Notes: generated by a model from the sequence alone, not told the origin. DNA of 33,762 nucleotides from an uncultured Clostridia bacterium (GCA_944388775.1 CALXKC010000014.1:1-33762), one strand, 5' to 3'. Numbered from the stretch's first letter, positions 15,593-23,421 are shown. Made by a program: numbers and translations.

Positions 15593-18058
15593 ATGAAAGT
15601 CTTATTTGCTGTAAGTAATGAAGAAATATCAGAATCTATTGTGAAAAAATATCAAAAACAATATAAACAAATAATATCATACAAAAATGTTTATTACTTT
15701 AATGCAATATTGAAAGAATTACAAAAGGATAAAACTTATGATAGAATTGTAATAAGTGAAGATTTGGAAGCTTTTACACATACACAATATGATCAAATTG
15801 ATAAATTCATATTTGAAAAATTAGATGGAATAAGTGATGAAGCTTCTAACAATGTAAAAGGAAATGATATACCAATTATTTTAATTTGTGCTGATAGAAG
15901 AACAAAATCAGAACCTATATTAGTAAAATTATTTGGTATTGGAGTTTATAATGCTATTATTGGTAATGATAGAAGTGTTGATGAAGTATGTAAGTTGATA
16001 AATAGACCTAGAGGAAAAAAAGAAGCGAAAGAATATTACCAAATAGATTCAGAAGAAGTTAATTATCAAGCAGAAAATGAAAATGATGTTAGCGAAATGG
16101 AAATCCAAAATATAATAGCACACTATAAAAGATTAGGAAAAAATGAAGATAGGTATGTAGATAGTTTTAATAATATTGCTGCACAATATAATGATACGCA
16201 ATTAAGGATTATTTCAAAATTTTTACCATTAAATGTTAGAGCAGTATTAGAAGAACAATCACCTAAATATCAACAAATAATGTCATTTAATAATAGTGTA
16301 TCTAAAAATTTAAGACAGTCTAAAAAAGAACAAAAAGAAGGACCAAGTGAAACGCTATTAAAACCTAAAAACAAAGAAGCAGTAATGTCAAAACCAGTAG
16401 TAATACCATCATCTGTTAATATGGCAGGGGCAAAAAAATTATCTCGTCATAAACCTGTAGAAAATGATAAAATAGATGTAGTGGAAGAAAGAAGAAGAAA
16501 TAATATACAAATAGATTCAACAATAAATTTGGAAGAATCATCAGTGCAAAAAAATACAAATACTAACTCATTGGACTTAGAAGATTTTGAAGAAGTATCA
16601 AACAATCAAAAATTAGATAGAGAAAAAGAAACTTCTAAAGAAAAAGTTAAAGAAGAACCAGAAGTGGTACAACCAGTAAAAAGAGGAAGAGGAAGACCAA
16701 GAAAAAATCCTGTTGTGACAAATACTGAACCAACTGTAAAGAAGAAAAGAGGAAGACCAAGAAAAAATCCACTTCCAGAAGAAGAAACTAAAATTGAAAA
16801 TGTAGAAAAAGAAGACACAATGCTACCAGGATTTGAAGATGTAGAAGAGAAAAATGATACTGTATTGCCAGGATTTGATGATGCAGAAAAAGAAAATGAA
16901 GCAGTATTGCCGGGATTTGAAGACGTAGAAGAAGAAAATGATGCAATACTACCAGGATTTGATGATACAGAAGAAAAAGATGACACATTATTGCCAGGAT
17001 TTGATTATAAAGATGAAAATGATTCTAATATAGATAATCAAATTCAAAGTTATTCTCAATATGAACCTGAACCTGTAACATCTGTTCCAAATTATGGTAC
17101 AAGTTATAATACAAATTATAATACAAATATAAACAATCAATCAGAGATTAGAAAAAACGAATATGAAAGTACAAAAGATTTTTCAGGATTGTTAACACCA
17201 GATAAAAAGATAGTAACATTTGTAGGTACAAGTAAAAATGGAACATCATTTATGGTAAATAATGTGGCAGAATTAATGTCTTCAATTGGAGTAAATACAG
17301 CTATTTTGGATACAACTAAAAATAGAAATTCATATTATATATACACAAAAAATGAAGAAGAATTAAGAACAACTGCAGCTAAAAGCATAACAGGTTTAGT
17401 ACAAGGAATGACAAATGGAATAGTTGTAAATAAAAATTTAACAGTATATACATCTCTACCAGATGAAAATGAAGATATATATCAAGTGGATGAAATCCTA
17501 GAAACATTATTAAAAACATATTCTTTAATATTAATAGATACAGATTTCGATTCACCAGTGGGATATTTTAAACAGTCACAAGAAACATATCTAGTACAAA
17601 CATATGATATATTAACAATTCAACCATTAACAGCGTTTTTACGTGAGTTAAAAGCTAAAAATATTTTGGATGAAAAGAAATTAAGAATTATATTAAACAA
17701 AACTATAAAAATAAGAGGAGTTTCAGATAAAACGATAATAGGTGGAATGGCATATTACAATGATCCAGCAATGTCTTTTATGACAGAATTATTTGATAGA
17801 AGCCTAATAAAATATGTATCTATACCACTAGATGAAGAGGTTTATGTTCAATACTTGCAAAGTATTATAGAATGCAATATTTCTTTAAAAGGATATTCTA
17901 AAGTATTTATGCAAACATTAAAAGAACTTGGAAATATGATATATCCAGTAGTTAATAATAAGAGAGGATATCAACCACCTTCAGTAAATAATCCAAGTAA
18001 TAATGTTTTTTCACCAAATATGAACAATACTTTGGATCAGATGAAAAGAAGATATTAG
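15593..18058 (+). CDS. TadZ/MinD-like ATPase-fold protein with AT-hooks and LPGF repeats
   Basis: The 821-residue protein has several regions. Residues 1-150 look like a receiver or TadZ N-domain (MKVLFAVSNEE; IPIILICADRR; FGIGVYNAIIGND). Next is a charged linker with two AT-hook motifs (KRGRGRPRKNP near 363 and KKRGRPRKNP near 383). Residues 408-477 hold five 14-residue repeats, each with an LPGF core and acidic tail. The C-terminal 270 residues resemble MinD/TadZ ATPases (FVGTSKNGTSF near 543, LILIDTDFDSP near 645). The P-loop is degenerate, without the usual GKT. It may be a localising platform rather than an active ATPase. GGGGG precedes the ATG. No other tad genes are nearby. Confidence 0.65.
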   Translation: MKVLFAVSNEEISESIVKKYQKQYKQIISYKNVYYFNAILKELQKDKTYDRIVISEDLEAFTHTQYDQIDKFIFEKLDGISDEASNNVKGNDIPIILICADRRTKSEPILVKLFGIGVYNAIIGNDRSVDEVCKLINRPRGKKEAKEYYQIDSEEVNYQAENENDVSEMEIQNIIAHYKRLGKNEDRYVDSFNNIAAQYNDTQLRIISKFLPLNVRAVLEEQSPKYQQIMSFNNSVSKNLRQSKKEQKEGPSETLLKPKNKEAVMSKPVVIPSSVNMAGAKKLSRHKPVENDKIDVVEERRRNNIQIDSTINLEESSVQKNTNTNSLDLEDFEEVSNNQKLDREKETSKEKVKEEPEVVQPVKRGRGRPRKNPVVTNTEPTVKKKRGRPRKNPLPEEETKIENVEKEDTMLPGFEDVEEKNDTVLPGFDDAEKENEAVLPGFEDVEEENDAILPGFDDTEEKDDTLLPGFDYKDENDSNIDNQIQSYSQYEPEPVTSVPNYGTSYNTNYNTNINNQSEIRKNEYESTKDFSGLLTPDKKIVTFVGTSKNGTSFMVNNVAELMSSIGVNTAILDTTKNRNSYYIYTKNEEELRTTAAKSITGLVQGMTNGIVVNKNLTVYTSLPDENEDIYQVDEILETLLKTYSLILIDTDFDSPVGYFKQSQETYLVQTYDILTIQPLTAFLRELKAKNILDEKKLRIILNKTIKIRGVSDKTIIGGMAYYNDPAMSFMTELFDRSLIKYVSIPLDEEVYVQYLQSIIECNISLKGYSKVFMQTLKELGNMIYPVVNNKRGYQPPSVNNPSNNVFSPNMNNTLDQMKRRY
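16814..17023 (+). repeat. Five in-frame 42-base repeats encoding LPGF motifs
   Basis: Five units of 14 codons encode the pattern D/E-x-x-LPGF followed by an acidic tail of about seven residues. The DNA copies have diverged, so the repeats are kept at protein level. Confidence 0.85.
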
Positions 18059-18094
18059 AAGATTTTAAATAGAACTTGAGGAGGTAAAATAGTC

Positions 18095-19228
18095 GTGATA
18101 ATAGCAGTAGTAGTAATATTAGTTTTTATTGTGATTGGACTAATAATATATAATGTAACAATACACAAAAAAATACAAAAATTTAAAAATATGAATCAGA
18201 AAATAACAAATTTGTATGTTGTACAGGACTTCATGAATGCAATAGGAGAAACTTCAACAGTAGACGAGAAAATAAAGAAAATTAATGATATATTAATAGA
18301 AAGATATGAAATTAAATATTCTACTATTGTTGTGTTTGACGGCGCTGAATATCAAGTAAAAGCTTCAAATGTGGATAAAAAACATTGGGATACTTTAAAG
18401 GGATTACAAGATGTTGAGATGTTTAAAGATAGTATACAAACAGCAACACCTAAATATGTTACAGTAAATAATGATAATGAAAGATTGCCATATCAAGAAA
18501 TGGAGTTTGGAAGAGCAAAATCTGCAATCTTCTTTCCATTATACATAGATAATGTTTATATAGGATATTGGATTATTGAAAGTGGTACACCACACGATTT
18601 TGATAATGTAGATACAACAGTTTTGGAAGTAATAAAAGAAAATATAGTCTCAGTATTAAAAACAGTAGTACACCAAAAAACTTTAGAAAACATAGTGAGA
18701 AAAGACTTATTTACAGGATTGTATTCAGAAGAATATTTGTATGGCGAAGGAAAGAAAATAATAGACCAATATACTATATCAACAATATGTATGTTTAAAA
18801 TAATAAACATTCAGGAAATAAACAAAAAATATTGTAGAGAACTTGGAAATAAAGTCATTACAGAAATAAGTCGTGCTGTACAAGAGGATTTATCAAGTGA
18901 ATATGTATTTGTCAGATATATGGGACCTAAGTTTGTAATAGCATTTTCAGGAGTTGAAACAAATAGTGTAGCAGATTATTTAAATGAAATGAAAGATAAA
19001 ATTGAAAGTATGAAGATACAATTGACACAAGAAGAAATGCAAGAACTTAACTTAGATGTAGCAAGAAGAAACAAGTCAATGCAAGAAAAAGGTGATGTAG
19101 CCGTACCAAGAATTAATATCGTAATATCTTCATATTATAAAGGAACAGCATTAGAAGAGGTATTAAAGAAATTAGAAGAGTATTTAGATAATGCTCCAAT
19201 AAATGAAAGTGATATAACAAATATTTAA
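18095..19228 (+). CDS. Membrane GAF domain plus degenerate GGDEF protein
   Basis: The 377-residue protein has an N-terminal membrane segment (2-22), a short coil, a GAF-like sensory domain (about 45-190) and a GGDEF-like domain (about 205-360). The latter keeps DLFTGLYSEEYL and the fold, but the signature is MGPKF in place of GGDEF (YMGPKFVIAF), so it should not make cyclic-di-GMP and may act as a binding or partner domain. The start is GTG at 18095, behind GAGGAGG. It lies 36 bases after the TadZ-like gene, in the same direction, and is followed by ireB. Ligand of the GAF domain is unknown. Confidence 0.75.
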   Translation: MIIAVVVILVFIVIGLIIYNVTIHKKIQKFKNMNQKITNLYVVQDFMNAIGETSTVDEKIKKINDILIERYEIKYSTIVVFDGAEYQVKASNVDKKHWDTLKGLQDVEMFKDSIQTATPKYVTVNNDNERLPYQEMEFGRAKSAIFFPLYIDNVYIGYWIIESGTPHDFDNVDTTVLEVIKENIVSVLKTVVHQKTLENIVRKDLFTGLYSEEYLYGEGKKIIDQYTISTICMFKIINIQEINKKYCRELGNKVITEISRAVQEDLSSEYVFVRYMGPKFVIAFSGVETNSVADYLNEMKDKIESMKIQLTQEEMQELNLDVARRNKSMQEKGDVAVPRINIVISSYYKGTALEEVLKKLEEYLDNAPINESDITNI

Positions 19229-19243
19229 AAGGAGGTAATTTAG

Positions 19244-19498
19244 ATGGAATTTGATAAAACAATGAGTTTCAAAGTTGAAAGAGAAGAAAATACAAAATCT
19301 AAAGAAATATTAAAAGAAGTATATGAAGCATTAGTGGAAAAAGGATATAATCCAATAAATCAAATTGTTGGATATATATTGTCAGGAGATCCAACATATA
19401 TAACAAGTTATAATGATGCAAGAAATAAAATAAGAACAATAGAAAGAGATGAACTTCTAGAGAAAATGGTAAAAAATTATATAGGATTAGAAGATTAA
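19244..19498 (+). CDS. ireB: IreB family regulatory phosphoprotein (UPF0297, YrzL)
   Basis: This 84-residue protein matches the IreB family: [10 protein letters not shown] at the start, the Thr that is phosphorylated by the IreK kinase in enterococci near the beginning, then [37 protein letters not shown] and [11 protein letters not shown]. In enterococci IreB modulates cephalosporin resistance. GGAGG precedes the ATG. The gene ends 1 base before ruvX, as in the conserved ireB-ruvX-yrzB cluster of Firmicutes. Confidence 0.95.
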   Translation: MEFDKTMSFKVEREENTKSKEILKEVYEALVEKGYNPINQIVGYILSGDPTYITSYNDARNKIRTIERDELLEKMVKNYIGLED

Positions 19499-19499
19499 A

Positions 19500-19920
19500 A
19501 TGAGAATATTAGGAATAGATTATGGGGAAGCTAGAGTTGGAATTGCAATAACAGATGCTCTAAATATAACAGCTCAAGGGTTAGAAACAATACAAAGAAA
19601 AGGTTCTGATAAAGTTGTTTTGAAAAGACTAGATGAAATTTTAGAAAAATATAATAATGAAATAGATACAATTGTAGTAGGAATTCCATTACATATGAAT
19701 GGAGATATTTCGGAAAGAGCAAAAGCGACTCGGAGAGTTTATTCATAAATTAAAATGTAAATATAATAAAATAAAGATTGAAACTGTTGATGAACGTTTA
19801 ACAACAGTAGAAGCACATAAAACTATGAATTTTTTAAATGTGGACAAGCATAAAAAAAAGGATATAGTGGATACAATTTCGGCTGTTTATATTTTGGAGA
19901 CATACATAAATAAAAAATAA
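19500..19920 (+). CDS. ruvX: RuvX (YqgF) Holliday junction resolvase-like, joined at CGG
   Basis: RuvX/YqgF is a widely conserved RNase H-fold nuclease, linked to 16S rRNA 5' processing and recombination, and is essential in several bacteria. The N-terminal part has MRILGIDYGEARVGIAITD and TIVVGIPLHMNG; the C-terminal part has VDERLTTVEAHKT and KKKDIVDTISAVYILETYI with the catalytic acids. The zero frame stops at 19746-19748, while the rest continues one frame over. Treating CGGA at 19731-19734 as a single codon gives ERAKAT-R-EFIHKL, matching the family without gap and making 139 residues, the normal length. It is unlikely that such a gene is simply broken. Sequence error is the main alternative. 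Confidence 0.85.
19731..19734 (+). other. Candidate +1 recoding site CGGA in ruvX
   Basis: The zero frame reads ACT CGG AGA GTT TAT TCA TAA. With CGGA taken as one codon, GAG TTT ATT CAT AAA follows in frame with the conserved C-terminal half. Family conservation limits the shift to about six codons around this point. Confidence 0.7.
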
Positions 19921-20096
19921 TCATACGTTCAAACATTTTCTAGAAAGGTCCCCACAATATACTTCAAAATATATAAATATATCATTAGTTAATAGGTATT
20001 ATTCTTAAGTCATTGTGAAAATTAATAAATTAAGTTATTATAATTTAAATTAATAAATATTAAAATTAAAAAAATTGAAAGGAGAATAAGAGAATT

Positions 20097-20402
20097 ATGG
20101 AAGAAAATTTTAATGAAGAGGATTTAGATAATGTAATAATACTAAATGATGAAGAAGGAAATGAAGTTAAATTTGAATTTTTAGATTTAGTAGAATTAGA
20201 TAATGAAGAATATGTTGTATTATTACCAGTTACAGCAGAGGGAGAAGAAGAAGAAGGAGAAGTAGTGATACTTAAAGTAGAAGATACTGATGACGATTCA
20301 GATGAAGAAAGTTATGTTAGTATTGAAGATGAGGATACATTAAATAAAGTATTTGAAATTTTTAAAGAAAAATTTAAAGATGACTTTGATTTTGTAGACT
20401 AA
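20097..20402 (+). CDS. yrzB: DUF1292 protein (YrzB family)
   Basis: The 101-residue, very acidic protein has the DUF1292 pattern: VIILNDEEGNEVKFEFLDLVELDNEEYVVLLP, a Glu-rich turn, then EVVILKVED and a C-terminal FEIFKEKFKDDFDF. It has no known function, but it follows ireB and ruvX in many Firmicutes. GGAGAA precedes the ATG. A 176-base AT-rich gap without a visible promoter separates it from ruvX. Confidence 0.9.
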   Translation: MEENFNEEDLDNVIILNDEEGNEVKFEFLDLVELDNEEYVVLLPVTAEGEEEEGEVVILKVEDTDDDSDEESYVSIEDEDTLNKVFEIFKEKFKDDFDFVD

Positions 20403-20430
20403 TTGCAAAAAAATAAGAGGTGGATAACGA

Positions 20431-20916
20431 ATGAAAAATTTTTCAACAATTTTATTAGTTATGTTTGTTGCTATGTTTTGGGTATTTAGATTGATTGTAG
20501 CATTTATGTATGAAATAGGAAGAGATTTAGGTGGAATTGTACCTTATAATCAGCAAATGGAAATAATACTATTATTTGTAGTTTTACTTTGTATGATATT
20601 AATTGTAAAAAGAAAAATAGTAGGAGCATTGTTGTATTTAGTAGCATATGGTATGTATTTTGGTACAAATTTAGTATCAACTTTTGAAAATATGGCAAAT
20701 CCAGGTGAAGGATTAGTAGATATAACAATATATCTTAATGGATTTATAGCTTTATTAGGAATAGCTTTACCAATAGCAGTATTATTAGATTTATTACTAG
20801 ATAAAAATAGAAAAGCACACCCAAAAGATAAGAAAACAGACTGGTTTTATAAAAATGAAAAATTTGATAGAAAACTTGATGAAAGGGCAGATAAGAATAA
20901 TTATAGAACATTGTAA
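20431..20916 (+). CDS. Four-helix membrane protein of unknown function
   Basis: The 161-residue protein has about four membrane segments (near 4-26, 43-60, 64-82 and 95-122) and a basic, charged cytosolic C-terminus (DKNRKAHPKDKKTDWFYKNEKFDRKLDERADKNN, shown by position 124-158 as lysine- and aspartate-rich). I do not recognise the family. AGAGGTGG stands before the ATG, 28 bases after the DUF1292 gene, so the two are likely co-transcribed. A family A repeat begins just after the stop. Confidence 0.65.
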   Translation: MKNFSTILLVMFVAMFWVFRLIVAFMYEIGRDLGGIVPYNQQMEIILLFVVLLCMILIVKRKIVGALLYLVAYGMYFGTNLVSTFENMANPGEGLVDITIYLNGFIALLGIALPIAVLLDLLLDKNRKAHPKDKKTDWFYKNEKFDRKLDERADKNNYRTL

Positions 20917-20921
20917 TGTTG

Positions 20922-20971
20922 TGTCCAAATGGGGACGTTTCCGTTTGGACATTTTTGTCCTTTTGGGGACA
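20922..20971 (-). repeat. Dispersed palindromic repeat, family A, copy 2 (inverted)
   Basis: Read on the minus strand it has TGTCC/GGACA, then TGTCCAAA pairing with TTTGGACA around the conserved GGAAACGTCCCCA loop. It matches copy 1 at 2180 closely in the opposite orientation. It lies between a stop codon and the truncated rhuM remnant. Confidence 0.85.
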
Positions 20972-20972
20972 C

Positions 20973-21258
20973 ATTATTAATAGAGTAAATTCTATTCGAG
21001 CAACACAATTTAGAAGATGGGCAACACAGGTCTTAAAAACTCTTTCAATTAAGTGATATGTATTAGATAAAGAAAAATAGATTTTTTTAAGATGATAGAG
21101 ATATTAAAAAATGCAGGTAAAATATCACACGAAATAGCTTGTGAAAAAGCATTAACAGAATTTGAAAAAATAGAGTAAAACAAGCTAAATTATATAAATC
21201 AAATATGGATTTGTTATTAGAAGAATTAGAGAATAAAAAGAGTGAAAATAATGAATGA
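20973..21258 (+). pseudogene. Remnant of a RhuM-family virulence protein gene
   Basis: RhuM proteins have a conserved RATQFR-WAT core, here at 20985-21053 as VNSIRATQFRRWATQVLKTL, followed by a stop (TGA where family members have Gly before YVLDKE). The middle is missing. The C-terminal part resumes near 21092 as ILKNAGKISHEIACEKALTEFEK, then needs a one-base shift to VKQAKLYKSNMDLLLEELE. It has a 5' truncation, an internal stop, a deletion and a frameshift, none at a CGG. The 5' break lies at the edge of the family A repeat. Confidence 0.8.
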
Positions 21259-21306
21259 AAATAAAGACTAAGATTAAAAAAAGCCGGCGGAAAATAGGTG
21301 ATAATT

Positions 21307-21909
21307 ATGAATTGTATATTTTGTGATTTACACAATAATAAAATTGAAAATACAATATTGGATGAAACAAATCATTTTTTTATTTTGCCAACTGTAGGTT
21401 CATTAGTAGAAGGGTATATCTTAATAGTTTGCAAAAGGCATATTAATTCAATGTCTGAATTAACCAAAAATGAGATGAATGAATATAACTTTATAATAGA
21501 AAGATATAGGAATATTTTTAAAAATATCTATGGTAAAAATCCAATCGTATTTGAACATGGTTCACCGCTAGCAGATAATAGGCTGAAAGCAAGTAGTATT
21601 ATTCATGCTCATACTCATATTGTTAATCATATATATAGAGATGAACAAAAAATTATTGAAAGATTAAATTTAAAAAAAATAAAAAATCTTAAAGATATAA
21701 AAAGTAATAAAAATTATATTATGTATATTAACAATGATAATATTAGATATGTAACTTATAATTTTGAAGCTATAAGTCAATTGATGAGAAAATTAATTGC
21801 TAAAGATCTAAAACTTGAAGGTAAATTTGATTGGAAAAAAGAGAAGTTTATGGATAATATAATTAAAACAATTTTAAAAATAAAAGAGTATAACGTGAAA
21901 AGGAAGTGA
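21307..21909 (+). CDS. HIT-family protein (nucleotide hydrolase-like)
   Basis: HIT proteins hydrolyse or transfer nucleotidyl groups through a His triad. Here the triad is HAHTHIV near residue 101, and the N-terminal part has CIFCD, DETNHFFILPTVGSLVEGYILIVCKRHI, which fits the family. The 201 residues include a longer C-terminal part (about 130-201) rich in Lys and Asn with no recognised domain. ATG at 21307 is chosen because AGGTG lies 6 bases before it. It ends 6 bases before rbgA and may be co-translated with it. The substrate is unknown. Confidence 0.8.
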   Translation: MNCIFCDLHNNKIENTILDETNHFFILPTVGSLVEGYILIVCKRHINSMSELTKNEMNEYNFIIERYRNIFKNIYGKNPIVFEHGSPLADNRLKASSIIHAHTHIVNHIYRDEQKIIERLNLKKIKNLKDIKSNKNYIMYINNDNIRYVTYNFEAISQLMRKLIAKDLKLEGKFDWKKEKFMDNIIKTILKIKEYNVKRK

Positions 21910-21915
21910 TACAGA

Positions 21916-22821
21916 ATGGATAATAATATACAAAATTCAACAAACATTAACTGGTATCCAGGTCATATGGCAAAAACCAGAAGACAAATAACAGAAGATT
22001 TAAAATTAGTTGATATTGTAATTGAGCTATTAGATGCACGTATACCGATATCAAGCCAAAATCCCGATATAGCACAAATTACTAAAAATAAGAAAAAATT
22101 AATCGTATTAAACAAATCTGATTTAGCTAATGAAGGTCAAAATAGAAAATGGGTAGAATACTTTGAAAAAATAGGAATACCAGCAGTATTAACAGATTCT
22201 AATTCGGGAAAAGGAATACAAGACTGTATAAAAAAAGTTGAGCAAATAATGAGTGAAGAATTAAAGGTACAAGCTGAAAAAGGAAGAATAGGTAGAAAAA
22301 TAAGAGCAATGATATTAGGAATACCAAATGTAGGTAAATCATCATTTATAAATAGAATATCAAAAAGAGTTACAGCAGGAGTAGGAAATAAACCAGGAGT
22401 AACAAAACAAAAACAATGGATTAGAATCAATGAAAATATTGAGTTGTTAGACACACCAGGAGTATTATGGCCAAAATTTGAAAGTGAAGAAGTTGCACTT
22501 CATTTGGCATTTACAGGCACAATTAAAGAAGATGTTTTACAAAGAATTGAAGTGGCATATGAATTAACAAAGTTTTTATTAGAAAATGAAAGAAAATTGT
22601 TATGTGAAAGATATAAATTAGATGAAAAAAATGTAGAGCAAATATTAAATCAAGAACAGGCAGAAAATATCAACATATATGAAGTAATGTTAGAAATAGG
22701 AAAAAAACGTGGTTGTATAATTTCAGGCGGAAATATTGATGATGAAAAAACGGCTAAAATATTATTAGATGAATTTAAGAATGGTAAACTTGGTAGAATT
22801 ACAATAGAAAAAAGGGATTAG
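21916..22821 (+). CDS. rbgA: Ribosome biogenesis GTPase RbgA (YlqF)
   Basis: RbgA helps late 50S subunit assembly. This 301-residue protein has the circularly permuted GTPase order: VIELLDARIPISSQNP, then NKSD (G4) near residue 66, GIPNVGKSSFINR (G1) near 134, GVTKQKQWI (G2) and LLDTPGVLWP (G3) near 178. The N-terminal NWYPGHMAKTRRQI is a family hallmark, and a C-terminal RNA-binding region follows. GGAAGTG is the ribosome site. It is followed directly by a family B repeat. Confidence 0.97.
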   Translation: MDNNIQNSTNINWYPGHMAKTRRQITEDLKLVDIVIELLDARIPISSQNPDIAQITKNKKKLIVLNKSDLANEGQNRKWVEYFEKIGIPAVLTDSNSGKGIQDCIKKVEQIMSEELKVQAEKGRIGRKIRAMILGIPNVGKSSFINRISKRVTAGVGNKPGVTKQKQWIRINENIELLDTPGVLWPKFESEEVALHLAFTGTIKEDVLQRIEVAYELTKFLLENERKLLCERYKLDEKNVEQILNQEQAENINIYEVMLEIGKKRGCIISGGNIDDEKTAKILLDEFKNGKLGRITIEKRD

Positions 22822-22868
22822 GGGACGGTCCTAAAAATCCCTAAAATCAGGGATTTAGGGACGGACCT
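22821..22868. repeat. Dispersed palindromic repeat, family B, copy 1
   Basis: The core AATCCCT/AGGGATT hairpin lies within an outer GGTCC/GGACC pairing, with GGGGACGG and GGGACGG boxes. It begins at the last base of the rbgA stop codon. The second copy, at 26448, also begins just after a stop codon. Confidence 0.8.
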
Positions 22869-22914
22869 TTATATATGAATTAAATAAAAAAATAGAAAAA
22901 TGAAGGTATAAAAA

Positions 22915-23305
22915 ATGGAAGAATTATTCAAAATAAAAAGAACACCAGAGGAAGTAAATTTGTTATCACCGCTAACTTGGGCATATGTGGGAGATTGTGT
23001 ATATGAATTATATATTAGGACAAAATTAGTTAATGAAACAAATTTAAAACCTCATAAATTACATATAGAAGCAATAAAATATGTCAAAGCAAAAGCTCAA
23101 GCTGAGTTATTACAAAAAATATATGATGAACTAACTGATGAAGAAAAAGATATAGTCAGAAGAGGAAGAAATGCGGAAAATCATCATTTGCCTAAGAATT
23201 CTAATGTTCAAGAATATATGCATGCAACAGCTTTTGAAGCACTTGTTGGATATTTATATTTAACAAATCAGAATAAAAGAATAAAAGAAATTCTAAAACG
23301 GTTGA
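22915..23305 (+). CDS. mrnC: Mini-ribonuclease III (MrnC), end set by CGG +1 shift
   Basis: Mini-III is the RNase III fold without the dsRNA-binding domain; it matures 23S rRNA in Firmicutes. The catalytic signature is LTWAYVGDCVYELYIR near residue 21 with the acidic metal ligands, and RRGRNAE plus HATAFEALVGYLYL follow. In the zero frame the gene does not stop: it continues 43 residues through the spacer and almost all of the tRNA-Glu gene, giving an odd basic tail. If CGGT at 23299-23302 is read as one codon, TGA follows at once and the protein ends KEILKR at 129 residues, near the family length. That end is chosen here. The unshifted end would be 23433. Confidence 0.75.
23299..23302 (+). 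other. Candidate +1 recoding site CGGT at end of mrnC
   Basis: The zero frame reads AAA CGG TTG ACG and goes on into the tRNA. With CGGT as one codon, TGA (23303-23305) follows. The arrangement CGGN-stop is also seen in the 116-residue gene at 1857. Confidence 0.6.
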
Positions 23306-23346
23306 CGAATATCAAAAAAAATGATATAAATAGAAGGTGTCAACAA

Positions 23347-23421
23347 GGCCCGTTGGTCAAGCGGTTAAGACGCCACCCTCTCAAGGTGGAATCATGGGTT
23401 CGATTCCCGTACGGGTCACCA
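23347..23421 (+). tRNA. tRNA-Glu (anticodon CTC)
   Basis: The 75-base gene has acceptor GGCCCGT/ACGGGTC, D arm with GGTCAAGCGGTTAA, anticodon arm CCACC/GGTGG around CTCTCAA with anticodon CTC (codon GAG), and T arm CATGGG-TTCGATT-CCCGT. CCA is encoded. Confidence 0.95.

Noticed and set aside
16814..17023. CRISPR or tandem DNA repeat
   Set aside because: The units are in-frame, diverged at DNA level and conserved only as LPGF protein motifs, with no spacers.
19699..19920. Separate small gene starting at ATG 19699
   Set aside because: It is the C-terminal half of RuvX; the first 12 residues overlap the N-terminal half in another frame and match nothing.
21283..21300. GC-rich AGCCGGCGG before the HIT gene as another recoding site
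   Set aside because: It lies in non-coding sequence between the rhuM remnant and the ribosome site; no frame uses it.
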